NCBI GenBank assembly: GCA_009928745.1
Contig: SACC01000075.1
Coordinates: 1-6,530 of the forward strand
Direction of reading: 5' to 3'
DNA: 6,530 nt
From: Clostridia bacterium
GTDB taxonomy: Bacteria; Bacillota; Clostridia; Christensenellales; CAG-1252
The notes beneath the pieces were generated by a model, which was given only the letters and a program-made list of their open reading frames with translations, had not been told where the DNA came from and searched no databases. Shown here one piece after another: positions 1 through 4,738 of this stretch (the first letter of the stretch is position 1; every line of letters starts with the position of its first letter). A program made the translations under genes and the position numbers.

Positions 1-86
1 CCGTTTTCGTTTATCGATATTTCATATGGCAATCCACACTTATCGCCGTCATAGTTCCATCGACAGTTTTTGCTTTTACATTTCAT
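1..86 (-). CDS. Small cysteine-rich protein, 3' end cut off by window edge
   Basis: Only the first 28 codons are visible. The ATG at 86-84 overlaps the TGA of the preceding gene in an ATGA arrangement (positions 86-83), the usual sign of translational coupling, and GAGG lies about 8 nt upstream of the start. The peptide begins MKCKSKNC and has cysteines at residues 3, 8 and 17, giving C-x4-C-x8-C followed by a short hydrophobic/acidic stretch. This nearly matches the cysteine spacing of the 55-aa gene further up the same operon (C-x4-C-x7-C). Such short cysteine-rich proteins are common in phages of Firmicutes and may bind zinc or another metal, but no function is known to me. The start and the coupling are seen directly; the kinship with the 55-aa gene is inference. 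Confidence 0.7.
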   Translation of the reverse strand, partial: MKCKSKNCRWNYDGDKCGLPYEISINEN

Positions 87-376
87 ATTATCGCCTCTTC
101 AACTTGTATAATAAATCTATTCTTGCTTATTATGCGGCTATATTCATCTTTGATAACCCACTCTTTAGGCATGCCTTTTAAGATGCGTTTCCATGATCTC
201 CAAGATTGAATACAATCGATCTCAAACTTTGCGGCAATTAACAATGATATATCATATCGATTGTATCCACGAATAGAAAACGCCCAACCAAATGATTTCT
301 TTCCCGGGTGCATAATTTCATCTGGCTTATTGCAATGAGAACAGACATTTACGTGAAGGTAGTAATTGGTTCCCAT
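83..376 (-). CDS. MGTNYY-type phage hypothetical protein with CxxC motif (97 aa)
   Basis: A 97-residue protein beginning MGTNYYLHVNVC. I recognise this opening (MGTNYY followed by a CxxC and then a SFGW-like stretch) from conserved hypothetical proteins of phages and prophages, whose function is not established. Cys12 and Cys15 form a CxxC, and His23 could complete a small metal site. Residues 29-32 (SFGW) are followed by an aromatic- and basic-rich C-terminal half with several tryptophans. The frame stays open upstream to an ATG at 469, but that would overlap the ligase gene by 83 nt. The ATG at 376 has a perfect AGGAGG at 386-381 and matches the family start. The gene begins 10 nt after the ligase stop and overlaps the next gene by 4 nt, so it is co-transcribed and probably translationally coupled. 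The N-terminal family match is recalled, not searched. Confidence 0.85.
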   Translation of the reverse strand: MGTNYYLHVNVCSHCNKPDEIMHPGKKSFGWAFSIRGYNRYDISLLIAAKFEIDCIQSWRSWKRILKGMPKEWVIKDEYSRIISKNRFIIQVEEAII

Positions 377-380
377 TATG

Positions 381-386
381 CCTCCT
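381..386 (-). promoter_or_regulatory. Shine-Dalgarno that decides the 376 start
   Basis: AGGAGG reads on the minus strand from 386 to 381, with a 4-nt spacer to the ATG at 376. It directly follows the ligase TAG stop (389-387), so the terminating ribosome sits on the next gene's binding site. This supports the 376 start over the upstream in-frame ATG at 469. Confidence 0.85.
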
Positions 387-1466
387 CTAATCTTTATATT
401 CATTATTAATAACTTTAAACGACCATCTTGATAAGCCTCGCGGTGGCGCTCCATGCGCATCCTCTTCAATGACCCTTATTACTTTCCCTTCACAACAATT
501 AACTCCATTATATTCAAGTTGAGTTGCCTCTTTTAAATAGTTTTCCAAAGTATTTTTAGAAGAGTCAAAGATATATCGCTGTAAGAAAGGCACTGATCTT
601 ATGCTTAATAGTTCACATATTGTTGATAACGATTTTGCACTAAGATATTTTGAATGAGTTCCGCCGATTATCTCTTGTGCTGTAAACAAAAATAGTTTTT
701 GGCCTTCTATTTTAAGTTTGTTGCCTTGTATTCCTTGCCCTGCTATTTCGCCCTGTATTGCTATGGATTTATTTAATGTTTTGCAATATGCTATTAATCT
801 GTCTTTTATTTGATATCTTTCGGCAATTAGTGCATAAATAGAGCCACCATCTTCAAGCATTTGCATATTACGAGAACATATTCCAAATTCATCTTTATCA
901 ACAAGGTAATAGTATGTTGCACTTGTGCCGTCTACCTTAAGTGTTTCATATACTTCTTTGCCATTAAACATAGGCAATACATTTTTTATGTTTTGTATTC
1001 TTTCTTCATCGGTTTTAGTGATAAATGACGGGAATGAACCTTTGGCCGACCCGCACATAGATACATGAATTGGCTTTGAATATTTAACAACACCAACTAT
1101 TTCTGATACGTCGGCATCTGTTTCAATGTTTATATCAAGATTATATGTTGCGAGTGGCATAATTAAGCCCTGTGATATATTCCCAAGAAACTTTGCTGTT
1201 TTAAGGCGAGTATATTTAACGCCCTCTTTAATATCAATGCCATATTCAACTCCATAACATTTAAATGGCGAACTTCTTTCAAGAAATGCATAATCTGGAT
1301 GATACGGAAGAAGGGTATCAAGTTGAATATATATAATCTTTTCGCCTTCTTTATATTTGTTTTTTTCAACAACGGCTTGCCAACCAAGAACCTGTGCTAA
1401 CTCTATTTTGTCAGCGCCAGGGATGGGGATTATTTTGTCAATTATTTGAATTGATGCAAGGTTCAT
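387..1466 (-). CDS. DraRnl-type (Rnl5 family) RNA ligase with N-terminal OB-like domain
   Basis: A 359-aa ATP-dependent RNA ligase of the covalent nucleotidyltransferase superfamily. Residues about 1-110 resemble the N-terminal OB-like module of the Deinococcus DRB0094 ligase family (IPGADKIELAQVLGWQ, then YIQLDTLLP). The nucleotidyltransferase domain follows. Motif I is KVDG at 177-180, making Lys177 the predicted AMP-accepting lysine. The motif III region is FGICSRN (194-200), motif IV is IQGEIAGQGIQGN with Glu240, and motif V comprises EGKVIR (326-331) and SFKVIN (349-354, Lys351). All core motifs are intact and the length is near that of DraRnl (about 340 aa), so it should be active. Family members join a 3'-OH RNA end to a 5'-phosphate in a nicked, templated duplex, in the cytoplasm. 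The start has a strong AGGAGGAGAG site overlapping the thyX stop. The gene sits between thyX and a phage-type gene, so RNA repair during phage infection is a plausible but inferred role. Confidence 0.92.
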   Translation of the reverse strand: MNLASIQIIDKIIPIPGADKIELAQVLGWQAVVEKNKYKEGEKIIYIQLDTLLPYHPDYAFLERSSPFKCYGVEYGIDIKEGVKYTRLKTAKFLGNISQGLIMPLATYNLDINIETDADVSEIVGVVKYSKPIHVSMCGSAKGSFPSFITKTDEERIQNIKNVLPMFNGKEVYETLKVDGTSATYYYLVDKDEFGICSRNMQMLEDGGSIYALIAERYQIKDRLIAYCKTLNKSIAIQGEIAGQGIQGNKLKIEGQKLFLFTAQEIIGGTHSKYLSAKSLSTICELLSIRSVPFLQRYIFDSSKNTLENYLKEATQLEYNGVNCCEGKVIRVIEEDAHGAPPRGLSRWSFKVINNEYKD

Positions 1467-1474
1467 ATTTCTCT

Positions 1475-1481
1475 CCTCCTA
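1475..1481 (-). promoter_or_regulatory. Ligase Shine-Dalgarno fused to the thyX stop codon
   Basis: On the minus strand, TAGGAGG from 1481 to 1475 contains both the thyX TAG stop (1481-1479) and the AGGAGG that serves the ligase ATG at 1466. Purines continue as AGAG downstream of it. The fusion ties ligase initiation to thyX termination. Confidence 0.8.
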
Positions 1482-2165
1482 TTTCCATTCAGGTCTATTC
1501 TGTGCATCTTTCCAGTCACTATAAATACTCATAAATTGCCAAAAGTCTTTCTGTTTGGCAAAGTGTTCAAATAAACAAGTATTCATATTCTCTGCCAATT
1601 CTCTTATTTCTGCCTGTGCTTTGCTTGATGATCTTAAAGGATAGAAGTTAAATAAGAACTCGCGTAAATTCATGCCTATTTTAAGTGTTGTTGGAGAGCA
1701 TTGAGGTAATATAGACCTGGCATCCTCTGGCCTTACACCTATGCTAACAAGTGCTTGATAACTTGTTTTTATATTAAATAGAGTATTATCTATTATTTGC
1801 ATGGCATCTTCATAGGACCTTGTAGATTCGTTACGAGTTTTCATGTAGGTGAGGTCAGGAATGACCATATTATTCCAGAAGTCATCTTTATCAATATAAT
1901 TAACATATCTCTGACTCTGTTGCAGTGGTGATATATGCCTATGTCTTAGTGCCTGAGTAGCGCATGCGCGGGACATGTTTTCAATATACCATTCAATGTA
2001 AATACATTCAAATACAGAATGATGTCCTTTTTTAAGTAAAGACGTAACAGTTGAAAGATCATTCTTTTCTTTGTTCTCAAATTCTTTTCCATAGCATATA
2101 CGAGCGCTTTCTGCGATGTAATTAATAATGTCGGGATAAGTTGGTGAGATGATTTTAACTTTCAT
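1479..2165 (-). CDS. thyX: Flavin-dependent thymidylate synthase ThyX
   Basis: A 228-aa ThyX, which makes dTMP from dUMP with methylenetetrahydrofolate, FAD and NADPH. The signature RHR-x7-S lies at residues 74-84 (R74, H75, R76, S84) in RHRHISPLQQSQRY. The second conserved block at 146-192 carries PEDAR, LP, NLRE, LR (Arg178) and AQAEIRELA, the usual dUMP/FAD-binding C-terminal half. Length is normal for the family and no key residue is missing. The ATG at 2165 has an AAGGGG site 7 nt upstream, lying inside the end of the 55-aa gene, which it overlaps by 11 nt. Downstream, its stop is part of the ligase ribosome binding site. Phages often carry thyX to feed DNA synthesis. Here it lies in an AT-rich operon of phage-like small genes, so a mobile-element origin is more likely than a host housekeeping copy, though that is inferred. 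Confidence 0.96.
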   Translation of the reverse strand: MKVKIISPTYPDIINYIAESARICYGKEFENKEKNDLSTVTSLLKKGHHSVFECIYIEWYIENMSRACATQALRHRHISPLQQSQRYVNYIDKDDFWNNMVIPDLTYMKTRNESTRSYEDAMQIIDNTLFNIKTSYQALVSIGVRPEDARSILPQCSPTTLKIGMNLREFLFNFYPLRSSSKAQAEIRELAENMNTCLFEHFAKQKDFWQFMSIYSDWKDAQNRPEWK

Positions 2166-2322
2166 TAGAATTCCCCTTTTCGTATGTTTCGCATTCTGTC
2201 ATCCATGCTCCCCTTCCACAGTTAAGGTCTGGATCCCAGGATTTTGTAATTTTAATATTACTTCTTATGCAAACAGAACCCCTATTATATATACAATCGT
2301 TGTATTCACAATTGACTTCCAT
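2155..2322 (-). CDS. Small cysteine-rich protein (55 aa) overlapping thyX
   Basis: A short reading frame filling the space between the 75-aa gene and thyX. It begins MEVNCEYNDCIYN and ends GNSNES. Cysteines lie at residues 5, 10, 18, 35 and 45. The first three (C-x4-C-x7-C) echo those of the partial gene at the left edge, and the C-x9-C near the C-terminus (with CETYEKG) recalls small phage cysteine-rich proteins. The ATG at 2322 is preceded by AGGAT with about 6 nt spacing, within the TAG stop of the upstream gene. It ends with TAA at 2157-2155, 11 nt inside thyX, so thyX expression may be coupled to it. Spacing on both sides and its ribosome binding site make it a convincing gene. No function can be assigned; metal binding is a guess from the cysteines. 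Confidence 0.8.
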   Translation of the reverse strand: MEVNCEYNDCIYNRGSVCIRSNIKITKSWDPDLNCGRGAWMTECETYEKGNSNES

Positions 2323-2330
2323 GTTTTATC

Positions 2331-2558
2331 CTAATATCCTTTTAATTCAACTGTCTCTAAACAATGTTGCTTTTTAAACTTATCTACGTCAGAACCAAGT
2401 GTAAAATTATCACATTTTTTATAATTCTCATAACTATCCCAAACCCAAAAGCCAGGTGGACATTGTTCTGATTCCCAAAATATAAATTCTAAATCTGGGT
2501 ATTGTTTATATTTTTCTTTCAATGATAAAAATAGATCACAAACTTCACTTGGTTTCAT
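2331..2558 (-). CDS. Unrecognised small acidic/aromatic protein (75 aa)
   Basis: I do not recognise this family with confidence. The 75 residues are hydrophilic, without a signal peptide or membrane segment. The N-terminal part (VCDLFLSLKEKYKQYPDLEF) looks like a short helix followed by a strand, a layout seen in small phage proteins that begin with a 'K-L...YPDxE' segment. The middle is aromatic-rich (FIFWES, PGFWVW), and four cysteines (7, 33, 49, 66) are spread without a zinc-ribbon pattern. The ATG at 2558 follows a TAGGAGAG sequence in which the TAG is the stop of the 97-aa gene, and its own TAG overlaps the next gene's AGGAT. It is therefore a bona fide operon member, probably cytoplasmic. 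Confidence 0.75.
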   Translation of the reverse strand: MKPSEVCDLFLSLKEKYKQYPDLEFIFWESEQCPPGFWVWDSYENYKKCDNFTLGSDVDKFKKQHCLETVELKGY

Positions 2559-2567
2559 ACTTCTCTC

Positions 2568-2861
2568 CTATATAAATTTCAATATTGCTTTTTCTGCTTT
2601 CTTAACTAAAGACCAGAACTTCTGCGCTGCCTTTGTTCCTTCACATCCGTTGTGCATACATAAAGCAAGATAACGAGCCTCATAAAGATTGTTTAATAAA
2701 GGTTCAATGCCAAACAGTCTTATTTCTTGTTGTGTTGTAGATAAATCATCCTGAATAACTTTTAAAATCCAATTATAGCATTTTTCATTAGCCGCTTTTA
2801 TTGCCGATTTTTCATATTTAGGCTGAGGAAAGTTAATCTCTTTATTTTTTGAATTCTTCAT
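2568..2861 (-). CDS. Unrecognised helical protein (97 aa)
   Basis: A 97-aa, lysine-rich, mostly helix-forming protein with no signal peptide, membrane span or motif I can name. Residues 1-20 are polar and probably flexible. Residues 20-95 form likely amphipathic helices (for example EPLLNNLYEARYLALCMHNG and KFWSLVKKAEKAILKFI). The three cysteines (28, 68, 73) do not make a ribbon. The start at 2861 lies 20 nt inside the preceding gene and has only a G-rich GGGGG upstream instead of a canonical site, so translation probably depends on ribosomes finishing the 70-aa gene. Its TAG stop merges with the Shine-Dalgarno of the 75-aa gene. A DNA- or protein-binding accessory role would fit its size and charge, but nothing in the sequence proves it. 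Confidence 0.75.
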   Translation of the reverse strand: MKNSKNKEINFPQPKYEKSAIKAANEKCYNWILKVIQDDLSTTQQEIRLFGIEPLLNNLYEARYLALCMHNGCEGTKAAQKFWSLVKKAEKAILKFI

Positions 2862-3054
2862 AAGCCGCCCCCATTACTTTGTTATAGCATTTAATACATA
2901 AGTCAAAACATTCTTCTCTTCCCGATATTCTATTGCCCTCATTGTCAACATAATAACTTACGGGGCGATCCGCATCAGCAATGTATATTAAAAACCTAAA
3001 AGAATATATTTGTTTGATTTCTTTGCCACATTTATCACAGTGATATGTCGTCAT
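2842..3054 (-). CDS. Small zinc-ribbon-like protein (70 aa)
   Basis: A 70-aa protein starting MTTYHCDKCGKEI, with Cys6 and Cys9 forming an N-terminal CxxC knuckle and Cys53 and Cys56 (LCIKC) forming the second. Together they predict a single zinc site bracketing a beta-rich middle (residues 17-45). Cys49 is an extra. The pattern CDKCGKEI...DLCxxC occurs in many uncharacterised phage and prophage proteins. The ATG at 3054 has AAGGAGAG three nt upstream and follows the stop of the FmdB-like gene by 12 nt, so it is the second gene of the operon. It overlaps the 97-aa gene by 20 nt. A role in nucleic-acid or protein binding is suggested by the zinc knuckles only; no function is established. Confidence 0.82.
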   Translation of the reverse strand: MTTYHCDKCGKEIKQIYSFRFLIYIADADRPVSYYVDNEGNRISGREECFDLCIKCYNKVMGAAYEEFKK

Positions 3055-3066
3055 AGACTCTCCTTC

Positions 3067-3270
3067 TTAGATTGGCAATGCCCTGTCGCTTTCATCTTTC
3101 CTATAGGCATTTTTGTGGCAATAGCCATATACTTTATGATTACAATTAGATATTATCTTATTAGCTTTGCCTCCGCATGCACAGGTAATATTTCCATAAT
3201 CACCAGACTTAGAATAAATTAGTTCAAAAATCTTACCACATTTTTCACATTTAAATTCAAATATTGGCAT
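3067..3270 (-). CDS. FmdB-like zinc-ribbon protein (67 aa)
   Basis: First gene of the minus-strand operon. The N-terminus MPIFEFKCEKCGKIFELIY is the hallmark of the FmdB/CxxC_CxxC_SSSS zinc-ribbon family (MPxYEYxCxxCG...). The first knuckle is Cys8-x2-Cys11. The second is shortened: Cys30-x-Cys32 (CACGGKANKII) replaces the usual CxxCG, so metal binding could be altered, or Cys43 could take part. The C-terminal 25 residues are polar, with His45, Cys51 and His52. The family is named after a putative regulator of formamidase/acetamidase genes and its molecular role is poorly known. The ATG at 3270 is set by a near-perfect GAGGAGGT and lies about 16 nt from the predicted transcription start. Its position as the promoter-proximal phage-type gene is compatible with a regulatory role, but that is only inference. 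Confidence 0.85.
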   Translation of the reverse strand: MPIFEFKCEKCGKIFELIYSKSGDYGNITCACGGKANKIISNCNHKVYGYCHKNAYRKDESDRALPI

Positions 3271-3274
3271 AACT

Positions 3275-3282
3275 ACCTCCTC
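3275..3282 (-). promoter_or_regulatory. Strong Shine-Dalgarno of the first operon gene
   Basis: GAGGAGGT reads on the minus strand at 3282-3275, ending 4 nt before the ATG at 3270. Together with the promoter just upstream it gives a very short leader, leaving no room for a riboswitch or attenuator. Confidence 0.8.
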
Positions 3283-3292
3283 ATTAATTCTT

Positions 3293-3321
3293 ATTGTAAC
3301 ACATTTTTGTGTTTATGTCAA
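3293..3321 (-). promoter_or_regulatory. Consensus sigma-A promoter of the nine-gene operon
   Basis: On the minus strand, TTGACA (3321-3316) and TACAAT (3298-3293) are separated by exactly 17 bp, so the -35 matches consensus at all six positions and the -10 at five of six. Transcription should begin near 3285-3288, giving a leader of about 16 nt before the FmdB-like gene. Such a strong promoter suits an early phage operon, and the palindrome inside the spacer suggests it is repressible. Confidence 0.85.
3298..3313. repeat. 6-bp palindrome within promoter spacer, candidate operator
   Basis: AACACA and TGTGTT are perfect inverted arms (3298-3303 and 3308-3313) around four T residues. The site fills most of the spacer of the operon promoter and touches the -10, so a bound dimeric repressor would block RNA polymerase. 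No second copy was noticed in the intergenic region and no repressor gene is in the window. Confidence 0.45.
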
Positions 3322-3338
3322 CAAGATTAACAAACTAT

Positions 3339-3358
3339 TTTAATATTTATATATTAAA
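3339..3358. repeat. AT-only inverted repeat between the divergent promoters
   Basis: TTTAATAT (3339-3346) and ATATTAAA (3351-3358) are perfect 8-bp arms around TTAT. It lies about 18 bp upstream of the minus-strand -35 and ends 4 bp before the plus-strand -35. It could act as an UP element or a shared operator. As RNA it would be a weak hairpin with no U-tract of note, so a terminator is unlikely. Low sequence complexity makes chance a real alternative. Confidence 0.35.
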
Positions 3359-3362
3359 TCCA

Positions 3363-3390
3363 TTGTTTTTAGAAATGGTTGTGATATAAT
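3363..3390 (+). promoter_or_regulatory. Extended -10 promoter of the permease gene
   Basis: A perfect TATAAT (3385-3390) preceded by TGA gives an extended -10. A weak -35, TTGTTT (3363-3368), stands 16 bp upstream. Transcription should start near 3397, about 30 nt before the ATG at 3426. The extended -10 compensates for the poor -35. Confidence 0.65.
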
Positions 3391-3438
3391 CAATCCGTTT
3401 TGTAAATAAGCGTTTTGAGGCGATAATGTATATCACAA
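3379..3438. repeat. Pair of inverted 10-bp sites flanking the permease start
   Basis: TTGTGATATA at 3379-3388 overlaps the -10 of the permease promoter, and its exact inverted copy TATATCACAA at 3429-3438 covers codons 2-5. The centres are 50 bp apart, close to five helical turns. The first arm lies upstream of the predicted transcription start, so an RNA hairpin is not expected; two operator half-sites for one regulator is the only obvious functional reading. No regulator gene is adjacent, and a chance match in AT-rich DNA is possible. Confidence 0.3.
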
Positions 3439-4730
3439 TCATTATAAGCGCGGCGAGCTGTCTCGCCATGATTTTCGGAGTACTGTTCAAACCGAAGCTT
3501 ACCTTCGGTAAGATAAATTTCGATACATATTGGTTTTTCCCTCTTATCGGTGCGATAGCTCTTATCGCCGCCGGACAGTGTAAAATTTCGCCGTTAATTT
3601 CTTCGCTCACCGCCGATACGGCTATCAATCCGCTTAAAATACTGACACTTTTCATTTCCATGACTGTGCTGTCGATATATCTCGACGAAGCGGGCTTTTT
3701 TAAATATCTTGCCGACAGAACGCTGCGCAAGGCAAAAGCCAGTCAAAAACGAATATTTATATATCTATATATAATTGTGTCTGTGTTGACCGTTTTCACT
3801 TCAAACGACATTATCGTGCTGACTTTTACGCCGTTTATTTGCTATTTCGCAAAAAACGCAGGGATAAACCCTGTACCGTACCTTGTAGCTGAATTTGCCG
3901 CCGCAAATACCTGGAGCATGGCGCTTATAATCGGAAATCCTACCAATATATATCTTGCTTCCTTCTGCGGGATAAACTTTATTTCATATTTGAAAGTAAT
4001 GCTGCTGCCGACTCTTCTTGCCGGCTTTACGTCGTTTGCCGTACTTTTTATACTATTCAGAAAGAAACTTTCACAGCTTGTTAAGCCTGCATATGAGGAC
4101 ATACATATAAAAGACAAGCCTCTCCTTACCGTCGGGCTTGTTCATCTTTGCGCCTGTACTCTGTTGCTTGCCGTATCGTCTTATATCGGTTGGGATATGT
4201 GGTTGATATCGCTTGCTTTTACCGTCAGCCTGTTTTTATTTACCTTGATTATCGGCATAATAAGAAGCCAAAAGCAGCCCATACTCTGCGGATGTCTGAA
4301 ACGTGCGCCGTGGCAGCTTATACCCTTTGTGCTTTCTATGTTTGTTATTGTGTTTTCGCTTGCTGAAAACGGCGTGTCAAAGCAGCTGACCGATATTTTG
4401 GGAACAAATAACGTCGTGTTGAAATACGGGCTTTCATCGTTTTTCGCTTCCAATTTAATCAACAACATCCCAATGAGCGTGCTTTTTTGCTCGGTTACAA
4501 ACCCTCTGTCAGGATCGGTACGCGAGGGAGCGATATTTGCGACTGTAATAGGTTCAAATATCGGAGCTTTTCTTACGCCCGTGGGTGCTCTCGCCGGGAT
4601 AATGTGGTCGTCAATACTAAAGAAACAGCAAGTAAACTTCGGATGTCTTGATTTTATCAAATACGGAATTATTTCATCAATACCCGCGCTTCTTGCGGCG
4701 ATAGCCGGGCTTGTAATTATTTTATATTGA
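3426..4730 (+). CDS. ArsB/NhaD-type ion transporter superfamily permease (SLC13-like)
   Basis: A 434-aa integral membrane protein with roughly 11-12 hydrophobic spans, including about 2-21, 35-50, 69-87, 108-127, 187-211, 233-253, 257-279, 296-313 and 411-433. Two inverted-repeat halves are recognisable from their motifs: SNDIIVLTFTP (126-136) with IGNPTNI (169-175), and SNLINNIP (342-349) with GSNIGAFLTPVGALAG (376-391). These paired N-P/T-P re-entrant loops are typical of ArsB, NhaD and SLC13 carriers, which export arsenite or exchange Na+ or organic anions. The substrate cannot be read from the sequence, and no arsR, arsA or arsC is adjacent, so arsenite export is unproven. The ATG at 3426 follows GAGG (3417-3420). 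It has its own promoter, a markedly higher GC content than the operon to its left, and ends 8 nt before the convergent CotH gene's stop. Confidence 0.88.
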   Translation: MYITIIISAASCLAMIFGVLFKPKLTFGKINFDTYWFFPLIGAIALIAAGQCKISPLISSLTADTAINPLKILTLFISMTVLSIYLDEAGFFKYLADRTLRKAKASQKRIFIYLYIIVSVLTVFTSNDIIVLTFTPFICYFAKNAGINPVPYLVAEFAAANTWSMALIIGNPTNIYLASFCGINFISYLKVMLLPTLLAGFTSFAVLFILFRKKLSQLVKPAYEDIHIKDKPLLTVGLVHLCACTLLLAVSSYIGWDMWLISLAFTVSLFLFTLIIGIIRSQKQPILCGCLKRAPWQLIPFVLSMFVIVFSLAENGVSKQLTDILGTNNVVLKYGLSSFFASNLINNIPMSVLFCSVTNPLSGSVREGAIFATVIGSNIGAFLTPVGALAGIMWSSILKKQQVNFGCLDFIKYGIISSIPALLAAIAGLVIILY

Positions 4731-4738
4731 TATGTAGT

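Noticed and set aside
377..469. Upstream ATG at 469 extending the MGTNYY protein by 31 residues
   Set aside because: It would overlap the ligase gene by 83 nt. The AGGAGG at 386-381 and the MGTNYY family start both point to 376.
1163..1387. 74-aa minus-strand frame inside the ligase gene
   Set aside because: It overlaps intact ligase coding sequence in another frame and has no recognisable family.
2149..2334. 61-aa plus-strand frame opposite the 55-aa gene
   Set aside because: It lies antisense to the operon, and the minus-strand 55-aa gene explains the interval better with its own Shine-Dalgarno and cysteine pattern.
387..2570. TAG recoded as an amino acid, as in some gut phages
   Set aside because: The four TAG codons come at natural protein ends and coincide with the next gene's Shine-Dalgarno, so they act as stops.
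3010..3222. Plus-strand hydrophobic frame opposite the zinc-ribbon genes
   Set aside because: It is antisense to two well-supported genes; hydrophobicity is a by-product of reading lysine/glutamate codons on the opposite strand.
3271..3425. Attachment site of an integrated element
   Set aside because: Only one possible boundary is in the window, with no integrase, tRNA or second repeat copy to compare, so no att core can be named.
86..3428. Shared 11-nt GAGGCGATAAT before both the left-edge gene and the permease
   Set aside because: It is mostly Shine-Dalgarno plus AT-rich spacer, and the two genes differ in strand, origin and spacing to the ATG, so chance is the simplest explanation.
3347..3730. 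Minus-strand frame through the permease start and its promoter
   Set aside because: It covers the permease 5' end and its extended -10 promoter, with no ribosome site or family match.
4181..4660. 159-aa minus-strand frame within the permease
   Set aside because: Antisense to conserved membrane motifs (SNLINNIP, GSNIG) with no recognisable product.
3426..4730. Arsenic-resistance operon
   Set aside because: Only an ArsB-like permease is present; no arsR, arsC or arsA is adjacent and the family includes carriers of other ions.
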